Counted from the stretch's first letter, positions 16,886 through 26,232 are shown. The stretch is DNA of 34,600 nt from Patescibacteria group bacterium (GCA_013816135.1 JACDEV010000008.1:1-34600); one strand, 5' to 3'. Program-made: numbers and translations. Notes: generated by a model from the sequence alone, not told the origin.

Positions 16886-17653
16886 TTATTTTGTTAATAT
16901 TATTGGCTCACCTTCTGTTATCACTATTGTGTGTTCAAAGTGACAAGCATTACTTCCATCAGCAGTTTTGTAAGTATAACCATCCTTCGATAACACTATC
17001 TTATTCGTTCCAAGTGTCATCATTGGTTCGATTGCAATGGTCATACCGGGCCGTAATAACTCGCCTGTACCTTGTCGTCCTTCATTTGGTACAAATGGGT
17101 CCTCATGTACTTTGTAACCAACACCGTGACCAGCCAAGCCTTCCGACAAGCCATATCCTAGTGGCCTTGCGAAAGACTCAATAGCATATCCAATGTCGCC
17201 TACATGATTTCCACCTCTAGCTGCTTTGATTCCTAAATACAAAGCTTCCTCACAATGAACAATTAATTTTTTATCCTTATCAGAGACTTCTCCAACTGCT
17301 ACTGTTAAAGCACTGTCAGTAATTAGCTTTCCATGAACCAGACCTAAATCAATGGAAACTATATCACCTTCTTGGAGAATTCTTGGACTTTCGTTTGGTA
17401 TTCCATGGACAATTTCATTATTAACCGAAACACACAATGCCGCTGGATAAGCTCTCTTCGCTCCCCTCGGAGTGTAGTTTAAAAAAGCCGCTCTATCTCC
17501 TCCGTCGCCAATTAATTTTCTAGCCAAGAGTTCCAAATCATTTGTCGATACGCCGGGAGCTATGATTTTCTTAATTTCCTGCAGAATAAAAGCATGACGT
17601 TTACCGCCTTCTTTCATTATTTCTATTTCTTCTGCTGTCTTTATCTTTATCAC
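16886..17653 (-). CDS. map: Methionine aminopeptidase type I
   Basis: CVSVNNEIVHGIP, GDIVSIDLGLVHGKLITDSALTV, GHGVGYKVHEDPFVPN, MTIAIEPM. Confidence 0.96.
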   Translation of the reverse strand: MIKIKTAEEIEIMKEGGKRHAFILQEIKKIIAPGVSTNDLELLARKLIGDGGDRAAFLNYTPRGAKRAYPAALCVSVNNEIVHGIPNESPRILQEGDIVSIDLGLVHGKLITDSALTVAVGEVSDKDKKLIVHCEEALYLGIKAARGGNHVGDIGYAIESFARPLGYGLSEGLAGHGVGYKVHEDPFVPNEGRQGTGELLRPGMTIAIEPMMTLGTNKIVLSKDGYTYKTADGSNACHFEHTIVITEGEPIILTK

Positions 17654-17661
17654 AAATTTAT

Positions 17662-18252
17662 CTATGCTGCGATTCGAGTCATCATCTCTTGATGTATCTC
17701 TTCAATTGTCCTTTCACCATTTATGTCCAGAAAGTTACAGTCCTTACTATATCGAAAGTACTCTACTGCAGGAAGTATAGTGGAGTCAAACCAATCCAAT
17801 CTCTTCTTTACATCCTCTGCCTTCACGTCATCTATTCGGCCACGGCCTTTTAGGCGCTCCTCTGACCACTCTCTACCGACGTTTATATAAATTACTGTAG
17901 GTCGACGATTATAAAATTTCAAAGCGGAAGACAGAACTAATGCCTCAGGATATGATCTTGGAGTTCCATCAATGACCAAATGTTCATTGCCTTTGAAATC
18001 CTCAACCATAAAATGTGACCACATCCAAATAGCCAAGAATTCTGGTTGAGGATCTGCGTCGTGATATATTTTTTTTGACAGTCCACTCGTATAAGTCGAT
18101 TCATCAATAAATTTCCTAAAACTTTGGCCAGTTTCGAGATAAAGAATTGGCGACTCTGAAAAATTATTTTTTAGATGTTCTTGGAGAAGTGCTGCTTGGG
18201 TTCCCTTTCCGCAACCTGATCGGCCAATAAATATATAAGTCTGAGGATTCAT
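17662..18252 (-). CDS. adk: Adenylate kinase-like nucleoside monophosphate kinase
   Basis: P-loop GRSGCGKGTQAALLQEHL, IDGTPRSYPEA, GRGRIDD; secY-adk-map synteny. Confidence 0.88.
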   Translation of the reverse strand: MNPQTYIFIGRSGCGKGTQAALLQEHLKNNFSESPILYLETGQSFRKFIDESTYTSGLSKKIYHDADPQPEFLAIWMWSHFMVEDFKGNEHLVIDGTPRSYPEALVLSSALKFYNRRPTVIYINVGREWSEERLKGRGRIDDVKAEDVKKRLDWFDSTILPAVEYFRYSKDCNFLDINGERTIEEIHQEMMTRIAA

Positions 18253-18296
18253 AAAAATAAATATTAATATCTCTTTATTATACGTGATAGTGATAC

Positions 18297-18327
18297 TAAA
18301 CAAAATCGCCCGAAGGCGATTTGTTTT
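18297..18327. terminator. Hairpin AAACAAAATCGCCCGAAGGCGATTTGTTTT
   Basis: Stem plus T tract between secY and adk. Confidence 0.75.
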
Positions 18328-19597
18328 AGTACTCTCTTATGGAAACTTGCGCGTCAATTTTTTTGATGAGATCGATCACTACTGACACCACGATAAGTAA
18401 TGCCGTACCTCCAATAGAAACTGCTGTGATACCAGTTAAACCTTTCATAATAAGTGGCAAAATAGCTATGAACCCAAGAAACAATGCTCCAACCAATGTC
18501 AGTCTTGTTAGGATTCTAGAGATATGATCTGAAGTTGATTTTCCTGGACGTACTCCTGGAATAAAAGCTCCATTTTTCTGAAGATTTGTAGAAATCTGAT
18601 CTGGATCAAAAGTCACTGCTGTATAGAAGTAAGTAAACATGAAAACCAATAGGAAGTAAGCAATAGCATAGAACCATGAGTTAGCTAGGACTCCTAGAAC
18701 AGTTGTGGATATAGATTTTATTGTCGGGTTCGCGGCATTCTGTAAAAATCTCAATATCATCTGTGGGAAAAGAAGAATGGATAATGCAAAGATTATTGGA
18801 ATAACTCCAGCCTGATTTATTCTAAGTGGTAAATATGTTGATGTTCCTCCATAAACCTTGTTGCCTCTTACCTGCTTGGCATATGTAACTGGGATAGGTC
18901 TCTCAGCTTCAGTAATAATGACAACAGCGACAATGACGATTATTCCAACTAAGAAGAATGCTAGATAAAGTGGTAACTGAGATTTATCAAATGTATAGAT
19001 AAGCTGACCAATAGTTGTAGGAAGTGCTGCGACGATACCTGAGAAAATAATAAGCGACACTCCGTTTCCAATTCCGTATTCTGAAATAAGTTCACCAATC
19101 CACATCAAGAGTACTGAACCTGCTGTTATAACAATAAGGTCAGTTGCTAAAGCAAAACCGGTAAGGTGCGGAAGAACTTGCTGAGTCTGAAGGATTTTTA
19201 TAAAGCTGAAAGCTTGGATAAGGGCTAAAGGAATAGTTACTATTCGTCCATACTGAGCAAATCTCTTTCGTCCTGCTTCACCTTCTTCCTGATACATCTC
19301 CTTTAGTTTTGGAGACATGATGGTTAGAAGCTGCATGATGATAGAACCAGTGATGTACGGACCCACTCCTAGCATTACGATAGAAAGCTGTGACAAGCCT
19401 CCTCCTGAGAAAATGTTAAGTAATCCAAAGAATTCATTACTTGAAAAAAACTGTGCTAGACGGCCGTGATCTACTCCTGGGACAGGGATAGCTGCAAGTA
19501 ATCGAAATATAACAAGGGCAAAAAGCGTAAAAAATATACGCTTTCTTAATACATTATCCTGGAAAACTAAAGCGATTTTGTTCAGGAAGTCTTTCAT
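18326..19597 (-). CDS. secY: Preprotein translocase subunit SecY
   Basis: FFTLFALVIFRLLAAIPVPGVD, GPYITGSIIMQLLT, EYGIGNGVSLIIFSGIV. Confidence 0.98.
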   Translation of the reverse strand: MKDFLNKIALVFQDNVLRKRIFFTLFALVIFRLLAAIPVPGVDHGRLAQFFSSNEFFGLLNIFSGGGLSQLSIVMLGVGPYITGSIIMQLLTIMSPKLKEMYQEEGEAGRKRFAQYGRIVTIPLALIQAFSFIKILQTQQVLPHLTGFALATDLIVITAGSVLLMWIGELISEYGIGNGVSLIIFSGIVAALPTTIGQLIYTFDKSQLPLYLAFFLVGIIVIVAVVIITEAERPIPVTYAKQVRGNKVYGGTSTYLPLRINQAGVIPIIFALSILLFPQMILRFLQNAANPTIKSISTTVLGVLANSWFYAIAYFLLVFMFTYFYTAVTFDPDQISTNLQKNGAFIPGVRPGKSTSDHISRILTRLTLVGALFLGFIAILPLIMKGLTGITAVSIGGTALLIVVSVVIDLIKKIDAQVSIREY

Positions 19598-19607
19598 TTT
19601 TGTTTGA

Positions 19608-20051
19608 TTACAGAGTAACTGTTCCCCCCGCCTTCTCTACTGCTGCTTTAGCAGAGCCAGAGATTTGGCAATGCTTTACTGTTAGTTTCTTATCTAGAAC
19701 TCCTGTTCCAAGAATCTTTACTCGTGGAAGGTCTCCAGCAATCTTGCTTACAAGTCCTAATCTTACCAATGTTACTGGAGAAACTGTATCTCCATTTTTG
19801 AATATATTATTTAAATCACCGATATTTACTCCTCGTGGCTTTGTTTCAATAGAAGGGTTACTGTTTTTTCCATGACCTCGAAGTTTTGGAATTCTCTTGA
19901 TAAAATCTCGGATTTCTGGACGCTTCTTGTGACCTGCTCGAGCATTCTGACCTTTTGTTCCTCGTCCCGCTGTCTTTCCACGTGTTCCTCCTCGTCCAAC
20001 TGTTTTGGACTTTTTGTTTGGATGAACTCTTTTTAGATTGTGTGTCTGCAT
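19608..20051 (-). CDS. rplO: 50S ribosomal protein L15
   Basis: KTVGRGGTRGKTAGRGTKGQNARAGHKKRP. Confidence 0.96.
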   Translation of the reverse strand: MQTHNLKRVHPNKKSKTVGRGGTRGKTAGRGTKGQNARAGHKKRPEIRDFIKRIPKLRGHGKNSNPSIETKPRGVNIGDLNNIFKNGDTVSPVTLVRLGLVSKIAGDLPRVKILGTGVLDKKLTVKHCQISGSAKAAVEKAGGTVTL

Positions 20052-20061
20052 GTTTTTATAA

Positions 20062-20646
20062 TTATTTTCGAAGAGTTAGTTCGCTCAAAGCCTTAATCGC
20101 AGCTTTTGCATTGTTTACTTTGTTCTTGCTTCGAGAAAAGATTTTTGCGCTCACCTCTCTTACCCCAGCAAATTCCAAAACAGTTCGCACAGAGCTACCT
20201 GCAAGAATACCCTTTCCTGGAGCTCTCATGATATGCACTCGTGAACTTGAAAACTTTGCATCAACTTCGTGAGGAATTGAAGAATGCTTTGTAAGATTGA
20301 CCTTAATCATATTCTTTCGAGCATCTCTCACAGCCTTATCAATAGCGAGTGGAGTGTCGCCTGCCTTACCTTGTCCTACTCCTACTCGGCCCTTTCGGTC
20401 ACCTATAACAATACCTACTGAGAAAGCGAATCGTCGTCCTCCGGTTACCACTCGAGTCACACGTCGAATACTAACAATCTTCTGGTCGAATTCAGGCTTT
20501 ACTCGAGCTTCTCTTCGTGGAGCTGGCTTTCGTGAGTTCTTTCGAAACTCTCTTGGAGCCTGTGCAAAAGATGCTTCCTGTACAGGAGGTACTGCAGCTA
20601 CTTCTGCCACCACCACTTCTTCGTTTTTAATTTCTTCTGGTTCCAT
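20062..20646 (-). CDS. rpsE: 30S ribosomal protein S5
   Basis: RVTRVVTGGRRFAFSVGIVIGDRKGRVGVGQGKA. Confidence 0.97.
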   Translation of the reverse strand: MEPEEIKNEEVVVAEVAAVPPVQEASFAQAPREFRKNSRKPAPRREARVKPEFDQKIVSIRRVTRVVTGGRRFAFSVGIVIGDRKGRVGVGQGKAGDTPLAIDKAVRDARKNMIKVNLTKHSSIPHEVDAKFSSSRVHIMRAPGKGILAGSSVRTVLEFAGVREVSAKIFSRSKNKVNNAKAAIKALSELTLRK

Positions 20647-20655
20647 TTGTTTGTA

Positions 20656-21006
20656 TTAAAATTTTAGTCCACCTTTTCTTGCTCCATCAGCAACCGCTTT
20701 GACGTTTCCTGTATAGATAAATCCTCCGCGATCAAACACAACAGTCTTCACATTTTTTTCACCAGCTTTCTTTGCGATTGCTTCCCCCACTAATGATGCC
20801 TTTTCTGTCATAGTTTTGCCTTTTACATCTCTTGAGTGTGCTGATGCTAGAGTTACTGAATTTTCATCATCAATAAGCTGAACAGAAATATGCTTGTTGG
20901 ATTTGTAAACTGAAAGACGGGGTCTTTCTGTTGTACCAGAAATAGTCGATCGGATTTTTGCGTGCCGTCGTGTTCTCTTTTTTAGTTTTTGCTCTGACTT
21001 TTTCAT
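20656..21006 (-). CDS. rplR: 50S ribosomal protein L18
   Basis: RPRLSVYKSNKHISVQLIDD...FDRGGFIYTGNVKAVADGARKGGLKF. Confidence 0.96.
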   Translation of the reverse strand: MKKSEQKLKKRTRRHAKIRSTISGTTERPRLSVYKSNKHISVQLIDDENSVTLASAHSRDVKGKTMTEKASLVGEAIAKKAGEKNVKTVVFDRGGFIYTGNVKAVADGARKGGLKF

Positions 21007-21011
21007 ATTTT

Positions 21012-21545
21012 TTATGCGGTTTTCTTACCTTGCTTTCGTTTAACCACTTCACCTTCGTATCTCATTCCCTTTCCTTTGTATGGTTCAGGCTTCTTGAGTG
21101 ATCTTACGTTAGCAACGAACTCACCCACTACTTCCTTATCAATACCTGTTGCTGTAATAATGTTTTTTTCAGCTACAACCTTTAGAGTAGCAGGAATAGG
21201 TACGTTTACAAGGTGAGAAAATCCTAATGCTAAAACAAGATTTGTTCCTTTAACTTCTGATTTATAGCCGATTCCTTCCAAGATTAGCTTCTTTACAAAA
21301 GGAGTAGTTACACCAGTTATCATATTCATGATGTGTGAGGCATAAGTTCCCCACAATGCTCGAGTTTCAAGGGTCACTCTCTTAGGCTCAAGAGTGATTT
21401 CAGTTGGAGCGATTTTGATTTCAATCTCTGGTTTGAACTTTTTTGTAAGAGTTCCCATAGGACCTTTTACAGTAAGAACACCTTCTGAGAAAGTGACTTC
21501 AGTCTTTGCAGGAATTGCTATTATTTTTTTTCCGATTCGTGACAT
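21012..21545 (-). CDS. rplF: 50S ribosomal protein L6
   Basis: MSRIGKKIIAIPAKTEVTFSEGVLTVKGPMGTL; KKPEPYKGKGMRYEGEVVKRKQGK. Confidence 0.97.
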   Translation of the reverse strand: MSRIGKKIIAIPAKTEVTFSEGVLTVKGPMGTLTKKFKPEIEIKIAPTEITLEPKRVTLETRALWGTYASHIMNMITGVTTPFVKKLILEGIGYKSEVKGTNLVLALGFSHLVNVPIPATLKVVAEKNIITATGIDKEVVGEFVANVRSLKKPEPYKGKGMRYEGEVVKRKQGKKTA

Positions 21546-21556
21546 TATATTTTTAT

Positions 21557-21943
21557 TTACCAAACCTTAAACAAAGCCTCTCCTCCAACCTTTGCTTCCT
21601 TGGCCATCTTGTCTGTCATGATGCCTTTTGGAGTTGAAAGAATAAGAAGACCCATTCCATTTCTAACTTTTCGAATATCCTGTGATTTGTTGTAAATTCT
21701 TTTTGAAGACTTTGAAACTCTTTCTACACCTTTGATCTTTGCTAAATTTCCATCGTAAACCAATCCTACTTCAATAAACTTAGCTACCTTCTTACCTTTC
21801 TTTCCAAATGACTTTATAAAGCCTTCTTTGAACAAAACATCAAGAATAGCTAACTTTAGCTTTGAATGAGGAAAAACTACTGATTCTTTCTTTGAATCAG
21901 AAGCATTCTTAATTCTAATTATCATATCTGAGATTGGATCCAT
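21557..21943 (-). CDS. rpsH: 30S ribosomal protein S8
   Basis: MDPISDMIIRIKNASDSKKESVVFPHSKLK. Confidence 0.96.
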   Translation of the reverse strand: MDPISDMIIRIKNASDSKKESVVFPHSKLKLAILDVLFKEGFIKSFGKKGKKVAKFIEVGLVYDGNLAKIKGVERVSKSSKRIYNKSQDIRKVRNGMGLLILSTPKGIMTDKMAKEAKVGGEALFKVW

Positions 21944-22013
21944 TTTTGTTTTGTATTATATCTCGGCAGTATCTTGTCTCTAGTGAGAAAGACTTACCAA
22001 AACTTACTTGTCT

Positions 22014-22139
22014 AATCTACATGATTTTTTGTTCGAGTTCAAGGCGCGAAGCTTTGTTTCTGACCAAGCTGTACAACTAGTACAGTGCGGGAGGAAACAA
22101 AGCTAGCAACACAGAAATCGGACAAAAAGACTGTAGATT
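22014..22139 (-). repeat. Structured dispersed repeat, copy C1, immediately 3' of rpsN
   Basis: ~108-nt homology to 29024-29130; nested inverted repeats AATCTACA/TGTAGATT, AGCTTTGTTTC/GAAACAAAGCT, CTGTAC/GTACAG. Confidence 0.85.
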
Positions 22140-22325
22140 TTACCAAGAGGACTTCTTCACTCCTGGAATTTTTCCCTCATTGGCAAGTTCGCGGAAACAG
22201 ATTCGGCAGAGACCGAAGTCTCTCATGAATCCTCTTCCTCGTCCACACTTAAAACATCGGTTCGTTGCCCTTGTAGGAAATTTTGGCTTCTTTGCTGCCC
22301 GAGCTAATACTGATGCTTTTGCCAT
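22140..22325 (-). CDS. rpsN: 30S ribosomal protein S14 type Z
   Basis: [41 protein letters not shown] (CxxC...CxxC). Confidence 0.97.
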   Translation of the reverse strand: MAKASVLARAAKKPKFPTRATNRCFKCGRGRGFMRDFGLCRICFRELANEGKIPGVKKSSW

Positions 22326-22398
22326 TTAAATAAAAAAGCTTTTAACAAGCTGGGATTATACTAACAATTAAGCCTTTGGAAGTCAACGTAATAGAAAT

Positions 22399-22428
22399 CA
22401 CCCGGTCCTCGTAAGAGAGAACCGGGTG
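22399..22428. terminator. Hairpin CACCCGGT...ACCGGGTG
   Basis: GC-rich inverted repeat after the 22449 ORF. Confidence 0.5.
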
Positions 22429-22448
22429 GCGCGTGATACCTAGAACAA

Positions 22449-22868
22449 TTAGCGGGCTGGCTCGAGATGAATTTGAATGAGAAGATCATTCGTTTCATCC
22501 GTCATTGTAGTTGCAAACAATGCCCAGTTTTTTTCTGGATCCTCGAAGAGGAGAATGCCCATAGGAGATCCATCATCGTTCAACGACTCATGGATCAAAC
22601 ATGCGAGAGTCCACTGGGCCTGTTCACTCATTTGACCCAAGCGTAGATGTACATCTTTCGATGTGGTGAGAAAAGTTTCCGGCTGAGGCCCTACGAACTT
22701 GGACCTCACAGTTGTGCGGTAGACTCTGGCTTTTTGAGCCCGGATTTCGGCTAATTCGCTAACCAGATTAATGCTGTCCAAATCCGTTCTCTGACTCAAA
22801 ACCACTTCCTTAAACATTCTAGCTTCTTTCGTGGGATCCGCGGTAACGTCGCAAACCCGCTTACCCAC
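22449..22868 (-). CDS. Hypothetical protein inserted between rplE and rpsN (start uncertain)
   Basis: 139-aa ORF (GTG start in track; internal starts possible), bounded by hairpins. Confidence 0.6.
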   Translation of the reverse strand: MGKRVCDVTADPTKEARMFKEVVLSQRTDLDSINLVSELAEIRAQKARVYRTTVRSKFVGPQPETFLTTSKDVHLRLGQMSEQAQWTLACLIHESLNDDGSPMGILLFEDPEKNWALFATTMTDETNDLLIQIHLEPAR

Positions 22869-22929
22869 TAAAAAGAACAGGCGACGTTATACTAAAAATA
22901 ACATATTATCTACTATTGTCAATGATACC

Positions 22930-22954
22930 AAAAATCCCCTTTCGGGGATTTTTA
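22930..22954. terminator. Hairpin AAAAATCCCCTTTCGGGGATTTTTA
   Basis: Perfect stem plus T tract after rplE. Confidence 0.85.
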
Positions 22955-23554
22955 TTAAGCTGTTACTTTCTTCTTCTTGGCTGCTGCCATTGGAAGTTTT
23001 ATTCTTTCGTCCTTGGTCTCTACTTTCTTAAATGGGAATCCTAAGTGAGTTAGGAATGCCTTTGTCTCTTTCTTATTATTAACGTTAGTTACAATAGTAA
23101 CGGCTAATCCGAAGACATCCTTCAATTCTTCGTCCGCTGACTCAGGGAAAATAGTGTTTTCTCTAATACCTAGAGTATAGTTACCCATATCATCAATAGC
23201 GTTTGCTGTAATACCTCGGAAGTCTTTTGTTCGTGGAAGAGCTATATTTATTAGCTTATCCAAAAAGTCGTACATTCTATGTCCTCGAAGAGTAACCTGC
23301 ATTCCCACTGTATCTCCTTCTCGAACTTTGAAAGCTGCAAGTGAAACCTTTGCACCTTTTCGCACTGCTTTCTGTCCAGTTATTTTTGAAAGTCTGTCAG
23401 CAATCATATCAAGCTTCTTCTTATCCTTCTGAGATCCAACTCCACAAGAAATAACTAGCTTCTCAATTTTTGGAGCCTGCATCTTGTTCTTGTATCCGAA
23501 CTCCCCTTTCAAGGCCTCGAATGCTTTTGCTGTTTTGTCTTTGATTGTTTCCAT
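22955..23554 (-). CDS. rplE: 50S ribosomal protein L5
   Basis: KIEKLVISCGVGSQKDKKKLDMIADRLSKITGQKAV; GHRMYDFLDKLINIALPRTKDFRGI. Confidence 0.97.
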   Translation of the reverse strand: METIKDKTAKAFEALKGEFGYKNKMQAPKIEKLVISCGVGSQKDKKKLDMIADRLSKITGQKAVRKGAKVSLAAFKVREGDTVGMQVTLRGHRMYDFLDKLINIALPRTKDFRGITANAIDDMGNYTLGIRENTIFPESADEELKDVFGLAVTIVTNVNNKKETKAFLTHLGFPFKKVETKDERIKLPMAAAKKKKVTA

Positions 23555-23563
23555 GGAATTTTA

Positions 23564-23881
23564 TTATTTCTTTGTTGCCTTTTTCTCAGCCTTTTTTACT
23601 GTTGGCTTAGCTGTCGGAGCTGACGCCTTATTTGATTTATTGCCTGCGCTTCGCTTCGGCGTAGAATCTGTCTTCTTTACGTTTGAAACATGGATAGGCA
23701 TAGCTCGATCTACAATCTGACCCTTCTCTCCACCCTTTCGAGCCTTCTGGTGAACCTTTACTAGATTCAAACCACCCACAATTACTTTGTTCTCACGTGG
23801 AAATGACTTAAGGATAGTGCCTGTTTTGCCTTTATCCTTTCCAGCTAAGATTATTACTTTGTCGTCTTTTTTTACATGCAT
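23564..23881 (-). CDS. rplX: 50S ribosomal protein L24
   Basis: MHVKKDDKVIILAGKDKGKTGTILKSFPRENKVIVGGLNLVKVH; K/A-rich C-terminal tail. Confidence 0.95.
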   Translation of the reverse strand: MHVKKDDKVIILAGKDKGKTGTILKSFPRENKVIVGGLNLVKVHQKARKGGEKGQIVDRAMPIHVSNVKKTDSTPKRSAGNKSNKASAPTAKPTVKKAEKKATKK

Positions 23882-23891
23882 ATTTTTATTG

Positions 23892-24263
23892 TTATACAAC
23901 CTCAGGAGCAAGTGAAATAATTTTCTGATATCCCACTTCACCGATTTCTCGAGGAATAGGACCGAAAACACGTCCAGCTACAGGTTCTTTCTTGTCTTTC
24001 ATTACGATAACCACTGCGTTCTCATCAAATCTTATATATGAACCGTCTTTTCTTCGGAAAGGAGCTCTCTGTCTTACAACCACTGCGTAAAGAACATCCT
24101 TTTTCTTTGTGGCTTTTCGAGGCTGTGCTTTCTGAACTGAGATTACAACTAGTTCGCCGATAGAAGCATATCGCTTCTTTGAGCTTCCAAGCACCTTGAA
24201 CACGCGTCCTACTGTTCCTCCAGTGTTGTCAGCTATTTTTACGATTGATTGTGGCTGTACCAT
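23892..24263 (-). CDS. rplN: 50S ribosomal protein L14
   Basis: MVQPQSIVKIADNTGGTVGRVFKVLG...RVFGPIPREIGEVGYQKIISLAPEVV. Confidence 0.97.
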   Translation of the reverse strand: MVQPQSIVKIADNTGGTVGRVFKVLGSSKKRYASIGELVVISVQKAQPRKATKKKDVLYAVVVRQRAPFRRKDGSYIRFDENAVVIVMKDKKEPVAGRVFGPIPREIGEVGYQKIISLAPEVV

Positions 24264-24273
24264 TTTTTTTTAG

Positions 24274-24531
24274 TTATATGATTCTGAACTTCTTGTCCTT
24301 TGAAATAGGAGCACACTCTTCAATAGTGACTTTGTCTCCGATTTTCTTTGTATTACCAGTATCATGTGCCTTGAATTTCTTGTTGATAGATACATACTTC
24401 CCATACTTAGGGTGCTTTATAAATCGGCTAACCTCGACAACTATAGTGTCTTTCATTTTATCTGAGGTAACAACGCCTGACATTGTCTTGCGATTTACTT
24501 TCTTTTCTGTTGTGTTTACTGTTTTTTCCAT
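24274..24531 (-). CDS. rpsQ: 30S ribosomal protein S17
   Basis: MSGVVTSDKMKDTIVVEVSRFIKHPKYGKYV...IEECAPISKDKKFRI. Confidence 0.95.
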   Translation of the reverse strand: MEKTVNTTEKKVNRKTMSGVVTSDKMKDTIVVEVSRFIKHPKYGKYVSINKKFKAHDTGNTKKIGDKVTIEECAPISKDKKFRII

Positions 24532-24535
24532 TTTA

Positions 24536-24727
24536 TTATTTTACTGCCTTAGCTTTTGAATTGACGAGTCCAAGGATTCTAGCAATGTCTTTCTTCAAAG
24601 CATTTCCCTCTTTTACATTTCGAGTATTGCTTCCTGCAATTGAGAATCGAAATGCTCGCAAAGCCTGTCTCTTTTCCAAGAGTAGGTTCTTCAGTTCTTT
24701 TTCTGTTTTTTTAATAAAATCTTTCAT
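24536..24727 (-). CDS. rpmC: 50S ribosomal protein L29
   Basis: MKDFIKKTEKELKNLLLEKRQALRAFRFSIAGSNTRNV; position between rplP and rpsQ. Confidence 0.92.
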   Translation of the reverse strand: MKDFIKKTEKELKNLLLEKRQALRAFRFSIAGSNTRNVKEGNALKKDIARILGLVNSKAKAVK

Positions 24728-24731
24728 AGGT

Positions 24732-25157
24732 TTATATGTGCATAGCGGCAATTACCTTTGTCTTCAAAGGAAGCTTTGTTCCTGCTTTTCGTAGAGCTTC
24801 TCGAGCAATAGCGTCAGTAACGCCATCCACTTCAAAAATAACTCTTCCTGGCTTCACTGGTGCGCAGTAACCAAAAAGATCTCCCTTTCCTTTTCCAAGC
24901 TTCACTTCAGCTGGCTTCTTTGTAAGAGGCATATCTGGGAAAATTCTTATCCAAACCTTTCCTGTTTTTCCAACTTCTCGAGAAAGAGCTTTTCTAGCAG
25001 CTTCAATCTGGTTAGACATGATGCGAGCACCAGCCATAGCCTTCAAGCCATGTGAACCAAAAGAAATGGTTGTTCCACGTGAAGCAACCCCAACTTTGTT
25101 GGCGTTCTTTCGGAATGTATGCCATTTTCTATATTTAACTTTTTTTGGTAGTAACAT
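24732..25157 (-). CDS. rplP: 50S ribosomal protein L16
   Basis: MLLPKKVKYRKWH...GSHGLKAMAGARIMSNQIEAARKALSRE. Confidence 0.97.
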   Translation of the reverse strand: MLLPKKVKYRKWHTFRKNANKVGVASRGTTISFGSHGLKAMAGARIMSNQIEAARKALSREVGKTGKVWIRIFPDMPLTKKPAEVKLGKGKGDLFGYCAPVKPGRVIFEVDGVTDAIAREALRKAGTKLPLKTKVIAAMHI

Positions 25158-25175
25158 GGTAGTTTATCAAAAATA

Positions 25176-25832
25176 TTATTTCGCGAAAATTTCACCTTTG
25201 TAGATCCAGACCTTTATTCCGATTCCTCCGTATGGAAGTCTTGCTTCGTATTTCACGAAATCAACATCTGCTCGGAAAGTCTGTAGAGGGATTCGGCCTT
25301 TCTTTATTTTTTCTTGTCGGGCCATTGAAGCACCTCCAAGTCTTCCAGAAAGTTCTACCTTTACTCCAAGAACATCTCGGTTAGCCATAACCTTCTCAAC
25401 CATCTGCTTTGTAACTCGTCTAAATGGAAGTCTCTTCTCAAGACCATCAGCAATCATCTGAGCCACAATAGCGGCGTTTGATTCTGGTGATCGGATTTCC
25501 TTAATATCAATTTTCACTTCTCCTCCTGAAGAAAGCTTTTTCTTTTCGATAAATTTCAAAATATCATTCTTTAGTTTTACTGCTCCGTCTCCAGATCGTC
25601 CGATGATCATACCTGGGCGTGATGTTTCGATGATGATTCGTAGGATTTTCTCCCCTCTTTCCATTTCGATATTAGCAACATACATTCCTCGAAGCTTCTT
25701 TTCCAAAAATTCTCGAAGTAAAACATCGCTTTTCAAAAATTCTCTGTATTTATTCTTTACACCAAACCATCGTGACTTCCAGTCTCGAATAATTCCTAAT
25801 CTATGTGAATATGGATGTACTGTATGAGTCAT
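25176..25832 (-). CDS. rpsC: 30S ribosomal protein S3
   Basis: MTHTVHPYSHRLGIIRDWKSRWF; PGMIIGRSGDGAVKLKNDI. Confidence 0.97.
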   Translation of the reverse strand: MTHTVHPYSHRLGIIRDWKSRWFGVKNKYREFLKSDVLLREFLEKKLRGMYVANIEMERGEKILRIIIETSRPGMIIGRSGDGAVKLKNDILKFIEKKKLSSGGEVKIDIKEIRSPESNAAIVAQMIADGLEKRLPFRRVTKQMVEKVMANRDVLGVKVELSGRLGGASMARQEKIKKGRIPLQTFRADVDFVKYEARLPYGGIGIKVWIYKGEIFAK

Positions 25833-25836
25833 GATT

Positions 25837-26223
25837 TTATTTTTTGGCTTTCGGCGCAACTTCCTTTGCTACTCTAACTTTCTTCTTTGGTGCTGCTTCT
25901 CCTAGTTCAATAAAGATAGCGCTTGTTCGCTTTCGGATAGGGTGAGCAGAACCTCGAGCAGCTGGTCGTCTTCGATACATGATAGCTCCACTGTCTACTT
26001 TGATTATCTTCACAATCAAATTTTCTGTAGGAATATCAAGTGACTTAGCGTTAGCAAGAGCTGACATAATCAAAGTCTTGATAGGTTGAGCAGCTTTCTT
26101 TGCAGTAAAGTCCAAGTTAGTCAAAACATCAGTAACTTTCTTTCCACGTACGATATTTGCAACCATTCGCATTTTACGAGGTGCCTGTCGGAAGTTTGAT
26201 AATGTAGCGTGAGCTGTGGCCAT
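25837..26223 (-). CDS. rplV: 50S ribosomal protein L22
   Basis: LSNFRQAPRKMRMVANIVRGKKVTDVLTNLDF; GAIMYRRRPAARGSAHPIRKRTS. Confidence 0.96.
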   Translation of the reverse strand: MATAHATLSNFRQAPRKMRMVANIVRGKKVTDVLTNLDFTAKKAAQPIKTLIMSALANAKSLDIPTENLIVKIIKVDSGAIMYRRRPAARGSAHPIRKRTSAIFIELGEAAPKKKVRVAKEVAPKAKK

Positions 26224-26232
26224 GATAATTTA

